The translations under genes and the position numbers were made by a program. Shown piece by piece: positions 1 to 8,354 of a DNA stretch of 40,401 bases (its first letter is position 1; each line of letters starts with the position of its first letter). Under the pieces are notes generated by a model, which saw only the letters and a program-made list of their open reading frames with translations, made no database searches and was not told the origin of the DNA. Where the stretch lies: positions 1 through 40,401 of the forward strand of contig CAIWKO010000006.1 of assembly GCA_903913285.1 (NCBI GenBank). Reading direction: 5' to 3'. The DNA is from an uncultured Bacteroidales bacterium. GTDB lineage: Bacteria > Bacteroidota > Bacteroidia > Bacteroidales > CAIWKO01.

Positions 1-1
1 A

Positions 2-3000
2 ACTGCCGGAAGCTATACCTTGACTACAGCTACTCAGAGCTACGCTACGAGTGTGTTGTGGACTACCAGCGGTACAGGTTCTTTCAATAATGCAAACACC
101 CTGAACCCAATCTATACTCCGAGTGTTGCTGATATCAATGCCGGTTCTGTTACTCTGACCCTTACAGGTCAATCTACAGCTCCTTGTGTTGCTGCTATTG
201 ATGCTATGACCTTAACGATTACAAAACAAGCTATTGTTAATGCAGGTACGGATGCTACTATCTGTGAAACTGCAGGAAACTATACTTTAAGTTCAGCTAC
301 TCAGAATTACACTACAAGTGTGTTGTGGTCTACTTCAGGTGACGGATCGTTCAACGATGCTACACTGCTGAATCCGGTCTACACCCCTGGTACTGCTGAT
401 ATCGCTGCAGGTAATGTTACTTTAACTATCACAGGTCAATCGAATGCTCCTTGTGTTCCTGTCAGTGATGCTATGGTTCTTACAATAACAAAACTGTCAA
501 TAGCCAATGCAGGTAGTGACCAGTTCCTATGTGATGTTAATAATACCACACTTGATGGCAACAATCCTATTTCAGGTACAGGTTATTGGACGACTATAAG
601 CGGACCTAATTTCCCTGCTATTACAAATCCATCCTTATATAATACAACAATTACCAATTTGATTCCGGGAATATATGTATTTAAATGGACGATTACTAAT
701 GGCGTTTGCTCTCCAACAGAAAGCACAGTAACAATTACTAATTACGCTACTCCAACGGTTGCAACAGTTGGAACTACACAAAATATCTGTGCAAGTTTCA
801 CAAGCGGAGCATTGGGTGGTAACACTCCATTGATCGGAACAGGTTCATGGAGTATTGTTAGTGGTGGAACAGGAACCTTTAGTTCACCAACAAACGGTAA
901 TTCGACATTCACAGCTGATGCATATGGAACCTACGTTTTGCGCTGGACAATAAGCAATGGTGTTTGTACCCCAAGTACTGCCGATATTACTGTTAATTAC
1001 TATGAAGCTCCAACTCCTGCAAATGCTGGTTTAGATCAGGAACAGTGTAACAATGATACATATACACTTGCAGGTAATGCCGCTTCAGTAGGCATGGGAA
1101 CATGGACAATAGTTAGCGGAACAGCTAATATTATTAGTCCGAACTCAGAGACATCAACTGTTACAGGTGTGCCTGCAGGCAGCACAGTAGTTTTGCAATG
1201 GACCATTGTGAATGGATCATGTATTACTTCTGATCAGGTATCCTTAACCAATGATGCATTACCGACCACAGCAGATGCTGGGCCGGATCAAACAGGAACA
1301 TCTACTTGCGGTCTGACTACTGTTACACTAGCAGCTAATAGCCCCACAATAGGAATTGGTTCCTGGAGTATTGTAAGTGGAATTGGTGGTTCATTTAATG
1401 ATCCTACTGTTAACACTACAACATTTAGCGGAATTGCAGGTCAAACTTATGTTTTGCGCTGGACAATTACAAATTCGCTTTGTGTGTCAACTGATGATGT
1501 TACAATTACATTTAATGTTATCCCTTCTGCTCCTGTTGTTACCGTTTCTGATAATTGTGCTTACTCAGTTTTGACAGCATCGAATTATACCGGAACACTA
1601 TTATGGAGCACTGGAGAAACAACAAGCTCCATCACTGTTTCTGCAGCCGGTACCTATACTGTTACACAAACTGTAGGATACTGCACTAGTCCAGAAGGAA
1701 GTGGTATAGCTTCTCCTTTGATCATACCCGATGTACCAATAGTTACTGTTGAAAATAACTGTGGAAACTCTGTTTTAACGGTTACAAATAGTATTGGTAC
1801 ACTTTTATGGAGTACAGGAGCTACAACAACCTCAATACATGTTAATATAGCCGGAACATACACAGTTACACAAACTGTGGGTGTTTGTACCAGTCCAGCT
1901 GCTAGTGTTGTTGCTACACCATTATTAGTACCTTCAACTCCAGTTGTTACGGTTACTAATAATTGTGGTAACTCTACTTTATCCACAACAGCAACCGGAT
2001 CATTATTATGGAGTACAGGTGATACAACAAGTTCAATTACTGTTGTAATACCAGGAACCTATACTGTTACGCAAACTGTTGGAACATGTACCAGTCCTGC
2101 AGGTAGTGGCATCGCCTTACCTCTGACGGTACCTTCTGCTCCTGTTGTTACAGTTGTAAATAACTGCGGAAACTCTGTTTTAAACGCCCTTTCATATACA
2201 GGAACTTTATTATGGAGCACCGGAGAAACAACAAATTCTATTACAGTAACAACAGCAGGGACTTATACTGTTACACAAACCGTTGGCGGTTGTGTTAGCT
2301 TAGCCGGAAGCGTAATAGCAACTCCAAAAATAATTCCTGATGCTCCAGTGGTTAGTGTAGTAGATTATTGTGGTAATTCAGTTTTAACCGCTTCAGGATA
2401 TTCCGGAACTTTATTATGGAGTAATAATGCTACTACTAATTCTATCACTGTGAATACAGCAGGAACATACACTATTACTCAAACTGTGAATGGATGTATT
2501 AGCCCTGTTGGAAGCGGAACTGCTGCACCAATAACAATACCTTCAGCACCAGTGGTTACTGTTACAGATAATTGCGGAAATTCTGTTTTGACAGCTTCTG
2601 TTTATACAGGATCCTTACTATGGAGTACTACTGATACTACCAGTTCAATCACTGTTACAACAGCTGGAACATATACTGTTACACAGACTGTTAATGGATG
2701 TGTTAGCCCTGCAGGAAGTGGTCTTGCAGCACCAATGATAATACCTTCAGCACCTATTATTACGGTTAGCAATAATTGCAGCAACTCTGTATTAACTGCT
2801 TCTGGATACACCGGAAATCTATTATGGAGCACTGGGGAAACAACAACTTCTATTACTGTTATTACTGCAGGGACTTATAATGTTACTCAAACAGTAGGAA
2901 GCTGTACCAGTGTTTCAACAAGTGCTGTTGCAGTGCCTATTGCAATACCAGTAGCACCAGTGGTTTCAGTAGTTGATAATTGCGGAAATTCAGTTTTGAC

Positions 3001-4870
3001 CGCTTCGGGTTATACAGGCGATTTACTTTGGAGTAATACAGCTACAACAAGTTCAATTACTGTTACTATTGCAGGAACTTATAGCGTTACTCAAACAGTA
3101 AATGGCTGTGTTAGTCCTTTAGGAAGCGGTGTTGCAGCACCTATAACAATACCTTCAGCACCTGTAGTTACTGTTACTGATAATTGCGGAAATTCTGTTC
3201 TGACAGCTTCAGCATATACGGGAACTTTGTTGTGGAATACTAATGAAACCACTCCTTCAATAACCATTACTACAGCAGGAACCTATTCAGTTACTCAAAC
3301 CGTAAATGGTTGTGTGAGTCCTGCCGGAAGTGGAATCGCTGCACCATTGTATTTACCGAATGCTCCTACAGTGAATGTTGTTAATAATTGTGGAAACTCA
3401 GTTTTAACAGCCTCTGCATATACAGGGACATTATTATGGAGCAATTCATTTACGACAAGCTCTATTACTGTTACAACAGCCAGTAGCTATACAGTTACAC
3501 AAACTGTTGGAACTTGCACAAGTGCACCAGGAAGTGGATCTGCTGCACCGCTAATTATACCTTCGGCACCTGTTGTCACAGTTATTAATAATTGCGGAAA
3601 TTCTGTTCTTTCAACATCAGGATCTTCTTTATTATGGAACACTGGAGCATCTTCAAATTCAATAACAGTTACAACTGCAGGAACATACACAGTTACACAA
3701 ACCGTTGGAAGTTGTACAAGTCCTGCAGGCAGCGGAATAGCAACACCTATTGCTATACCTTCTGCTCCTGTAATTTCAGTTGTAAATAATTGCGGTAACT
3801 CCGTATTAACTGCTTCAAGCTATACAGGAACGTTAGCATGGAATACCGGAGTTTCTACTAATCCTATTACAGTTACAACTGCCGGAACTTATACTGTTAC
3901 ACAAACTATTGGAGGATGTATAAGTTCGTCTGGTAGCGGTATTGCCTCACCTTTGTCAATACCTTCGGCTCCAATAGTTATTGTTACGGATAATTGTGGC
4001 AACTCTGATCTTGAAGCTTCGCCTTATAGCGGAACTTTGTTATGGAACACCGGAGCTACTACAAATTCAATTACGGTTACTACTGCAGGAACTTATACAG
4101 TAACACAAACAATAAATGGTTGTACAAGTCCTGTTGGAAGTGGTACTGCTGCGCCTTTGACCATACCTTCAGCACCTGTTGTTAGTGTAACTGATAACTG
4201 CGGAAATTCTGTTCTGACAGCTTCAAGTTATACGGGAAGTTTATTATGGAATACTGCTGCAACTACAAATTCTATCACTGTTACTTCAGCTGGAACATAC
4301 AGCGTAACACAAACAGTTGGAAGTTGTACGAGTATACCCGGAACAGGTATAGCAGCTCCTAAAACTATTCCCGTTGTTTCTCTTGGCAATGATACAGCAC
4401 TTTGTATAAATCAATTTGTTATACTTGATGCTGGAAATTCAGGATCAACATATCTGTGGACTCCTGGAGGACAAACTTCTCAAACTATTACAGTTGATTC
4501 CTCAGGAATTGGAATTGGAGCTCATACTTATTCAGTTATAGTGACAAGTCCTGATCTTTGTATAGCTTCAGATAATATTGTCGTGATTTTCAATCCATGT
4601 ACGGGAATTGAAACTATTACTTCTGATATCTCTTTCAGCGTCATTCCAAATCCTTCTAACGGTATGTTCTATCTTACAATAGAAGGACTAAATGAATCTT
4701 CTTCGCTGAATATCTTCTCCATGAGTGGACAAATCATCTACTCTGATCAACTGGATAATTCCGGATTCGTTAATAAACCCATCGACCTAAGTTCATATGC
4801 TAAAGGCATGTATTTCATCAGAGTAATTTCAAAAAATTACTCTCACGTCGAGAAAATAATTATTAACTAA
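2..4870 (+). CDS. Giant secreted repeat protein with T9SS type A sorting domain (5' partial)
   Basis: The reading frame is open to the left edge, so the N-terminus and signal peptide lie outside the window; the TTG at 20 is not a real start. The visible 1,620 or so residues hold, in order: about two 85-residue repeats (AGTDATICETAG... type); four SprB/Ig-like repeats of about 85 residues beginning near AGxDQ; fourteen 68-residue repeats, each with two conserved cysteines (NNCGNS and GxCTSP); a short AGNSG..YLWTPGG domain; and a C-terminal block with IPNPSNGMFYL, IFSMSGQIIY and YAKGMYFIRV. That last block is the standard type A sorting domain recognised by the type IX secretion system and cleaved at the outer membrane. 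The paired cysteines suggest one disulfide per repeat. Composition is very rich in Thr, Ser, Val and Asn, and large charged stretches are absent. I infer a surface adhesin or matrix protein; no ligand can be named. Confidence 0.9.
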   Translation, partial: TAGSYTLTTATQSYATSVLWTTSGTGSFNNANTLNPIYTPSVADINAGSVTLTLTGQSTAPCVAAIDAMTLTITKQAIVNAGTDATICETAGNYTLSSATQNYTTSVLWSTSGDGSFNDATLLNPVYTPGTADIAAGNVTLTITGQSNAPCVPVSDAMVLTITKLSIANAGSDQFLCDVNNTTLDGNNPISGTGYWTTISGPNFPAITNPSLYNTTITNLIPGIYVFKWTITNGVCSPTESTVTITNYATPTVATVGTTQNICASFTSGALGGNTPLIGTGSWSIVSGGTGTFSSPTNGNSTFTADAYGTYVLRWTISNGVCTPSTADITVNYYEAPTPANAGLDQEQCNNDTYTLAGNAASVGMGTWTIVSGTANIISPNSETSTVTGVPAGSTVVLQWTIVNGSCITSDQVSLTNDALPTTADAGPDQTGTSTCGLTTVTLAANSPTIGIGSWSIVSGIGGSFNDPTVNTTTFSGIAGQTYVLRWTITNSLCVSTDDVTITFNVIPSAPVVTVSDNCAYSVLTASNYTGTLLWSTGETTSSITVSAAGTYTVTQTVGYCTSPEGSGIASPLIIPDVPIVTVENNCGNSVLTVTNSIGTLLWSTGATTTSIHVNIAGTYTVTQTVGVCTSPAASVVATPLLVPSTPVVTVTNNCGNSTLSTTATGSLLWSTGDTTSSITVVIPGTYTVTQTVGTCTSPAGSGIALPLTVPSAPVVTVVNNCGNSVLNALSYTGTLLWSTGETTNSITVTTAGTYTVTQTVGGCVSLAGSVIATPKIIPDAPVVSVVDYCGNSVLTASGYSGTLLWSNNATTNSITVNTAGTYTITQTVNGCISPVGSGTAAPITIPSAPVVTVTDNCGNSVLTASVYTGSLLWSTTDTTSSITVTTAGTYTVTQTVNGCVSPAGSGLAAPMIIPSAPIITVSNNCSNSVLTASGYTGNLLWSTGETTTSITVITAGTYNVTQTVGSCTSVSTSAVAVPIAIPVAPVVSVVDNCGNSVLTASGYTGDLLWSNTATTSSITVTIAGTYSVTQTVNGCVSPLGSGVAAPITIPSAPVVTVTDNCGNSVLTASAYTGTLLWNTNETTPSITITTAGTYSVTQTVNGCVSPAGSGIAAPLYLPNAPTVNVVNNCGNSVLTASAYTGTLLWSNSFTTSSITVTTASSYTVTQTVGTCTSAPGSGSAAPLIIPSAPVVTVINNCGNSVLSTSGSSLLWNTGASSNSITVTTAGTYTVTQTVGSCTSPAGSGIATPIAIPSAPVISVVNNCGNSVLTASSYTGTLAWNTGVSTNPITVTTAGTYTVTQTIGGCISSSGSGIASPLSIPSAPIVIVTDNCGNSDLEASPYSGTLLWNTGATTNSITVTTAGTYTVTQTINGCTSPVGSGTAAPLTIPSAPVVSVTDNCGNSVLTASSYTGSLLWNTAATTNSITVTSAGTYSVTQTVGSCTSIPGTGIAAPKTIPVVSLGNDTALCINQFVILDAGNSGSTYLWTPGGQTSQTITVDSSGIGIGAHTYSVIVTSPDLCIASDNIVVIFNPCTGIETITSDISFSVIPNPSNGMFYLTIEGLNESSSLNIFSMSGQIIYSDQLDNSGFVNKPIDLSSYAKGMYFIRVISKNYSHVEKIIIN
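1520..4366 (+). repeat. Fourteen in-frame 204-bp coding repeats (68 aa each)
   Basis: Fourteen consecutive copies run from IPSAPVVTV to the last AAPKT before IPVVSLGND. Copies are 66-68 codons; copies 3 and 11 are slightly shorter. The core LLWSTGxTTxSITVTTAGTY plus TVTQTV is nearly invariant. Most copy-to-copy changes are in the first third and around the second cysteine. The length conservation and strong DNA similarity make unequal recombination and assembly collapse both plausible here. Confidence 0.9.
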
Positions 4871-4884
4871 ACAGAATATTCTAA

Positions 4885-4920
4885 TAAAAAAACGGAGGGC
4901 AATAGCCCTCCGTTTTTTTT
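4885..4920. terminator. Bidirectional intrinsic terminator between the giant protein and radC
   Basis: A perfect 10-bp stem AACGGAGGGC / GCCCTCCGTT with loop AATA is followed by a run of T on the plus strand and preceded by a run of A, which is a U tract on the minus strand. It sits between two convergent genes, so it can serve both. Confidence 0.93.
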
Positions 4921-4934
4921 ATACTAATTGATAG

Positions 4935-5624
4935 CTACAGTATTCCTTCATCGGCAAAGCTGTAAAATGTATCATCACCCATAATAATATGGTCCAATAT
5001 AGAGATATCAAGAAAAGAACCTGCTTCCTTCAATTTATTTGTAAGCTTAATATCAGCGTCACTAGGTTTAATATTCCCTGATGGATGATTATGACATAAT
5101 ATGATAGAAGTTGCATTTTGTTCAATTGCTGCCTTAAAAATCCGCTTCGGATCAGCGACTGTTCCTGTTATTCCACCTTCACTTATTAAAACCTTTTTAA
5201 TTATTTTATTTGCTCTATTCAAGAGTAATATCCAGAATTCCTCATATTGAGAATCTGATAAATTTGATTGAAAAAATTCAAAGACATCCTTACTTGAGGT
5301 TATCTTCCCCTTATTTGCAATACTAGCTTCACGTCGTCTTTTGCCTAATTCAAGAGCAGCAATAATACTTAACGCTTTTGCCTCACCAATTCCATTAAAA
5401 GCAGTAAAATCGCCTAAATTCATCTTAGACAGCTCAACCAAGTTATCGGATACCTGATGCAAAATACGCTTTGATAAATCAACAGCAGTTTCCTTTTTTG
5501 AGCCGGAACGCAATAAAATTGCCAATAACTCGGCATCACTTAATGAAGATTTTCCTTTTAATATCAGCTTTTCTCTAGGGCGGTCATCCTCGGCCCATTG
5601 TTTTATATTTTGAAATTCTAGCAT
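4935..5624 (-). CDS. radC: RadC family JAB/MPN-domain protein
   Basis: A 229-residue protein of typical RadC length. The N-terminal part (residues 5-95) has the UPF0758 start WAEDDRPREKL, the LSDAELLAILLRSG segment and a helix-hairpin-helix-like stretch FNGIGEAKA. The C-terminal JAB/MPN domain has the metal motif HNHPSGN..PS.AD (His178, His180, Asp191) and the E-GG-T upstream segment. The family is linked to DNA metabolism by name, but its biochemical role is unsettled; the original repair assignment was withdrawn. I chose the ATG at 5624, not the upstream in-frame ATG at 5678. The upstream ATG lies inside a good Bacteroidota -33 box, and the extra 18 residues are not RadC-like. Confidence 0.93.
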   Translation of the reverse strand: MLEFQNIKQWAEDDRPREKLILKGKSSLSDAELLAILLRSGSKKETAVDLSKRILHQVSDNLVELSKMNLGDFTAFNGIGEAKALSIIAALELGKRRREASIANKGKITSSKDVFEFFQSNLSDSQYEEFWILLLNRANKIIKKVLISEGGITGTVADPKRIFKAAIEQNATSIILCHNHPSGNIKPSDADIKLTNKLKEAGSFLDISILDHIIMGDDTFYSFADEGIL

Positions 5625-5648
5625 ATATTTGTTATTAAAAATCAACAA

Positions 5649-5679
5649 CAAATATACTAGACTTAAAGAATTAAACAAA
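5649..5679 (-). promoter_or_regulatory. Bacteroidota promoter for radC (TTTG-N19-TATATTTG)
   Basis: On the minus strand, TTTG at 5679-5676 is followed after 19 bases by TATATTTG at 5656-5649. This matches the Bacteroidota primary sigma consensus (-33 TTTG, -7 TAnnTTTG). Transcription would begin near 5642, leaving a leader of about 20 nt before the ATG at 5624. Confidence 0.7.
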
Positions 5680-5750
5680 AAAAGTTAAAACACAAATTCA
5701 AAGAAACATTTTTCCAAATAAATTCTTTCAGATAAAATTGAAAAAAAAGA

Positions 5751-5781
5751 CAAAAAAAAACCCTTGCTTTAGGCAAGGGTT
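5751..5781 (-). terminator. Intrinsic terminator after rpsT
   Basis: The plus strand shows AACCCTTGC, loop TTTAG, GCAAGGGTT: a perfect 9-bp stem. On the minus strand the stem is followed by about nine U, and it lies 18 bases past the rpsT stop. Confidence 0.93.
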
Positions 5782-5799
5782 AATAAAATATTTTTTCAA

Positions 5800-6054
5800 T
5801 TATTTCAAGGAATTGTAGAACTTTACAGCACCTGATTTTAGGTTTGCCGCCTTGTTCTTATGAATAACATCCTTAGTTGCAAGTTTATCAATCATCGATA
5901 CTAACTTTGAAAGCTCTTCTCCAGCTTTTTCTTTTTCTTTTAAACTTCTGAATTCCTTAAGCGCATTACGCATAGTTTTTGCATAATAACGATTATGTGT
6001 CCTTTTGATTTCTGTTTGTCTGATTCTTTTCTCAGATGATTTGTGATTTGCCAT
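5800..6054 (-). CDS. rpsT: 30S ribosomal protein S20
   Basis: This is an 84-residue, strongly basic, all-helical protein of normal S20 length. It begins MANHKSSEKRIRQ and carries the S20 hallmarks: RN-rich first helix, MRNALKEFRSL, and DKLATKDVIHKNKAANLKS near the C-terminus. S20 binds 16S rRNA early in small-subunit assembly. The gene lies 18 bp downstream of tRNA-Glu on the same strand with no promoter in the gap, and it is followed by a strong terminator. The tRNA and rpsT are therefore likely one transcript driven by the promoter at 6176-6206. No odd residues were seen. Confidence 0.97.
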   Translation of the reverse strand: MANHKSSEKRIRQTEIKRTHNRYYAKTMRNALKEFRSLKEKEKAGEELSKLVSMIDKLATKDVIHKNKAANLKSGAVKFYNSLK

Positions 6055-6072
6055 TTTAATTTCTTTTATTTG

Positions 6073-6146
6073 CAGTCCGTAGGGGACTCGAACCCCTGAT
6101 TTCCAGGATGAAAACCTGGCGTCCTAACCGACTAGACGAACGGACC
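6073..6146 (-). tRNA. tRNA-Glu (anticodon TTC)
   Basis: A complete 74-nt cloverleaf reads on the minus strand. The acceptor stem is GGTCCGT / ACGGACT with discriminator G. The D arm is GTC..GAC, the anticodon arm is CCAGG-TTTTCAT-CCTGG giving anticodon TTC, and the T arm contains GTTCGAGTC. The CCA end is not encoded. It lies immediately upstream of rpsT. Confidence 0.97.
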
Positions 6147-6175
6147 GTATGGTTTCTCCTCAATTTTTGAGGGTG

Positions 6176-6206
6176 CAAAGATACTTATTTTTTTATTTAC
6201 AACAAA
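6176..6206 (-). promoter_or_regulatory. Promoter for tRNA-Glu and rpsT (TTTG-N19-TATCTTTG)
   Basis: Minus strand: TTTG at 6206-6203, a 19-base spacer, then TATCTTTG at 6183-6176. This is the best Bacteroidota consensus match in the window. A short palindrome, CCTCAA-TTT-TTGAGG at 6158-6172, lies between the -7 box and the tRNA 5' end and would be in or near the transcript start. Confidence 0.8.
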
Positions 6207-6239
6207 TTTTTTTGATCTTTTTCATTAATAATACCATTT

Positions 6240-6938
6240 CTACAGTTTTTCTTCAGGGTCTGCCTGAAACCTAAAACCCAACCTCTTTCCCGTCTGTATT
6301 TTCATTGTTGATGAATACTCAAAAATCTGTAAAACCGAAATCTCTTTAATCATATCATAAGGTTGTAAAAGCAAATCAAAATCCAGACAATAAATAACAG
6401 CAGTTTCTAATATTTGACGCAATGTTGGGTAATCAATGGGTTCATTCATGAATGTATTATTCAAAAAATCCATTTGCCTTTTCCCTTCAACAACAAAATG
6501 GAAATCTTTGTTAATAAAGATTCTTGCAACTAAATATCCAATATCATTTTCGCGATTATATTTTAATGAGTCTGCCAAAAAATTATAAACATAAATCACA
6601 CCACAATAAGAACGACTTTCGTCTTCTTTTATATATGAACTTCTCATTATTGAATGCTCTCTGGGAAATTCAAATACATTGGTATGCATAATAAATACTA
6701 ATGTATCTCCGGCAAAGTTTAATTCTGCTTCAAACTGACCTTTATCAAAGAATTCCACTTTAATTTGAGGAATATTATTTTTTTTCAATTCCTTTTTTGC
6801 CTCTTCAGCAAAATCTTTTGCAACCTGTTTCAATTCAACAAATGTATCACTCGTGTTTTGAAATATTTTCTGTTTTAATACCGATTTATTTTTAAAACGA
6901 TCGATTACTTCATTCAGGCGACTTTTTTTCCGTGTCAT
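6240..6938 (-). CDS. Conserved protein of unknown function
   Basis: A 232-residue soluble protein with no signal peptide and no membrane segment. I do not recognise a named family. The N-terminus (residues 1-60) is basic and helical (MTRKKSRLNEVIDRFKNKS, then a Lys/Glu-rich helix). The middle (60-150) looks like a beta-rich domain with many aromatic residues (VEFFDKGQFEAELNF, LVFIMHTNVFEF, YCGVIYVYNF). The C-terminal third is helical (PTLRQILETAVIYCLDFDLLLQPYDM). It lies between tRNA-Glu and the dNTP triphosphohydrolase on the same strand, 59 bp downstream of the latter. That suggests co-transcription but gives no firm functional clue. The length and clean composition support a real gene. Confidence 0.75.
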   Translation of the reverse strand: MTRKKSRLNEVIDRFKNKSVLKQKIFQNTSDTFVELKQVAKDFAEEAKKELKKNNIPQIKVEFFDKGQFEAELNFAGDTLVFIMHTNVFEFPREHSIMRSSYIKEDESRSYCGVIYVYNFLADSLKYNRENDIGYLVARIFINKDFHFVVEGKRQMDFLNNTFMNEPIDYPTLRQILETAVIYCLDFDLLLQPYDMIKEISVLQIFEYSSTMKIQTGKRLGFRFQADPEEKL

Positions 6939-6997
6939 ATCTATTACTTTATAAAAACAAAATTATTAAATTTCAAATATCTCAATGACTTCTTTTA

Positions 6998-8227
6998 TCA
7001 AAATCTAGTAAGTTCTCCAAATAATTTCATTGCATATTGGTCTGTCATTGAAGATATATAACTTACTACTGCGTGTTTATATTGCTTAATATCATCAATC
7101 TCGCATACAATAGAATTTTCAAATTTAGTATTTTTTCTTTCCTTAAGATTAATATCAGAATATTTCATCAGCCAATATTTAAAAGCACCTATTAAGTTCG
7201 GATAAATCTTTTCGGTTTCATCAAGATTGCAAATAAGTTTTGGCCTTTCATCAAACAAAATAGCTAATGTATGATACAATGAATTTATTATTAATCCTGC
7301 CAATTCATTAAAATAAAGCAGCCGTTTGTTCTTATAAATATTTTTATAATTAAACTTAATAACCTCATTTATTAGTTCCAAGTACTTTTCTGAAAACAAA
7401 ATTCCTTTTTCGGGCGAACTCATTTTACATAAATTAATTACAAAATCATTCATCAGAATAGTGTTATTGATTTGCCATACCTTAATTTTTTTTATTCTGC
7501 TAACTATTTCGGACAATTCTGCAATCTGATCCTTATTGAGTATCTTTAGTGTTAATGCATCCTCAATATCGCGCCCCAGATATGAAATTTTATCGGCAAT
7601 TTTTACAACACAAGCTTCCCAAGTATAAGGTGAATACTGGTTTGGATGACGAATCAGTTCCAAATCAATAGATTCATCTCTCGGATGTAAATCATTTTCA
7701 TTTACTTCGCCACAATGTGATATAATTCCATCTCGTACAGCATACGTTAAATTAAGATTGTTTTCTTTATTATTAAGATTTGGTAATGTTTCAATTTTAT
7801 CTACAAAAAACAAACTATTTCTTTCATGCCAAAATGATTCTGAAATTTGATTCATTAATATCTCGTTTAAGATATGCTCTCCTTCATGACCAAAAGGTGC
7901 ATGTCCTAAATCGTGACCTATGGCAATAGCAGCAGTAAGTTCAGTATTTAGTCCTAAATAATTTGCTATAGAATAACTCACAGCCGCAACATGATTCACA
8001 TGTTCGATCCTTGTACAAACATGGTCATTCTGTGTTGCAGAAAAAACCTGAGTTTTATGCTTCAACCTTCTATACGCCTTAGAATGTAGTACTCGATTGT
8101 AATCTCGTGTAAACTCACTCCTTATATCATCATTTTTTTTATAAATATTATTAACCCGATTTGTCGCTATTGACCAATTCGGATTTTCCGGATACATACC
8201 AACATTAAAAAACCTCTTTGAAATCAT
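6998..8227 (-). CDS. dgt: dGTPase-like deoxynucleotide triphosphohydrolase (HD domain)
   Basis: A 409-residue HD-superfamily enzyme that hydrolyses dNTPs to deoxynucleosides and triphosphate. The evidence is the N-terminal RDYNRVLHSKAYRRLKHKTQVF segment typical of Dgt, the RIEHVNHVA helix (His76, His79), the metal-binding IAIGHDLGHAPFGHEGE motif (His105, Asp106, His109, His114) and the downstream KIADKISYLGRDIEDA segment with its conserved Asp. Family members in many bacteria are activated by other dNTPs, so the true substrate range cannot be read from sequence. The length fits the shorter Dgt subfamily. A promoter-like element lies just upstream, and the gene is divergent from copA. Confidence 0.9.
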   Translation of the reverse strand: MISKRFFNVGMYPENPNWSIATNRVNNIYKKNDDIRSEFTRDYNRVLHSKAYRRLKHKTQVFSATQNDHVCTRIEHVNHVAAVSYSIANYLGLNTELTAAIAIGHDLGHAPFGHEGEHILNEILMNQISESFWHERNSLFFVDKIETLPNLNNKENNLNLTYAVRDGIISHCGEVNENDLHPRDESIDLELIRHPNQYSPYTWEACVVKIADKISYLGRDIEDALTLKILNKDQIAELSEIVSRIKKIKVWQINNTILMNDFVINLCKMSSPEKGILFSEKYLELINEVIKFNYKNIYKNKRLLYFNELAGLIINSLYHTLAILFDERPKLICNLDETEKIYPNLIGAFKYWLMKYSDINLKERKNTKFENSIVCEIDDIKQYKHAVVSYISSMTDQYAMKLFGELTRF

Positions 8228-8240
8228 AAAATCGTTTTAA

Positions 8241-8270
8241 CAAACCTACGATTATTTTACTGATTTCAAT
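8241..8270 (-). promoter_or_regulatory. Putative promoter for the dgt gene
   Basis: Minus strand ATTG at 8270-8267, an 18-base spacer, then TAGGTTTG at 8248-8241. It fits the -33/-7 pattern with one mismatch and predicts a very short leader before the ATG at 8227. Confidence 0.5.
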
Positions 8271-8333
8271 AAACAACAATGAATAAAATAATAATTATTT
8301 TTATTTAGAAATATTCTTAATAACATTCTTTCG

Positions 8334-8341
8334 TATCTTTG
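8334..8341 (+). promoter_or_regulatory. -7 element TATCTTTG upstream of the copper ATPase
   Basis: An exact TATCTTTG -7 box lies 13 bp before the ATG at 8355. No clear TTTG -33 box was seen at the expected distance, so the gene may need an activator or use a weak upstream element. Confidence 0.5.
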
Positions 8342-8354
8342 TAAAAAATTATAA

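Noticed and set aside
5625-5678. Longer RadC start at 5678
   Set aside because: The ATG lies within the -33 box of a consensus promoter, and the added residues do not resemble RadC.
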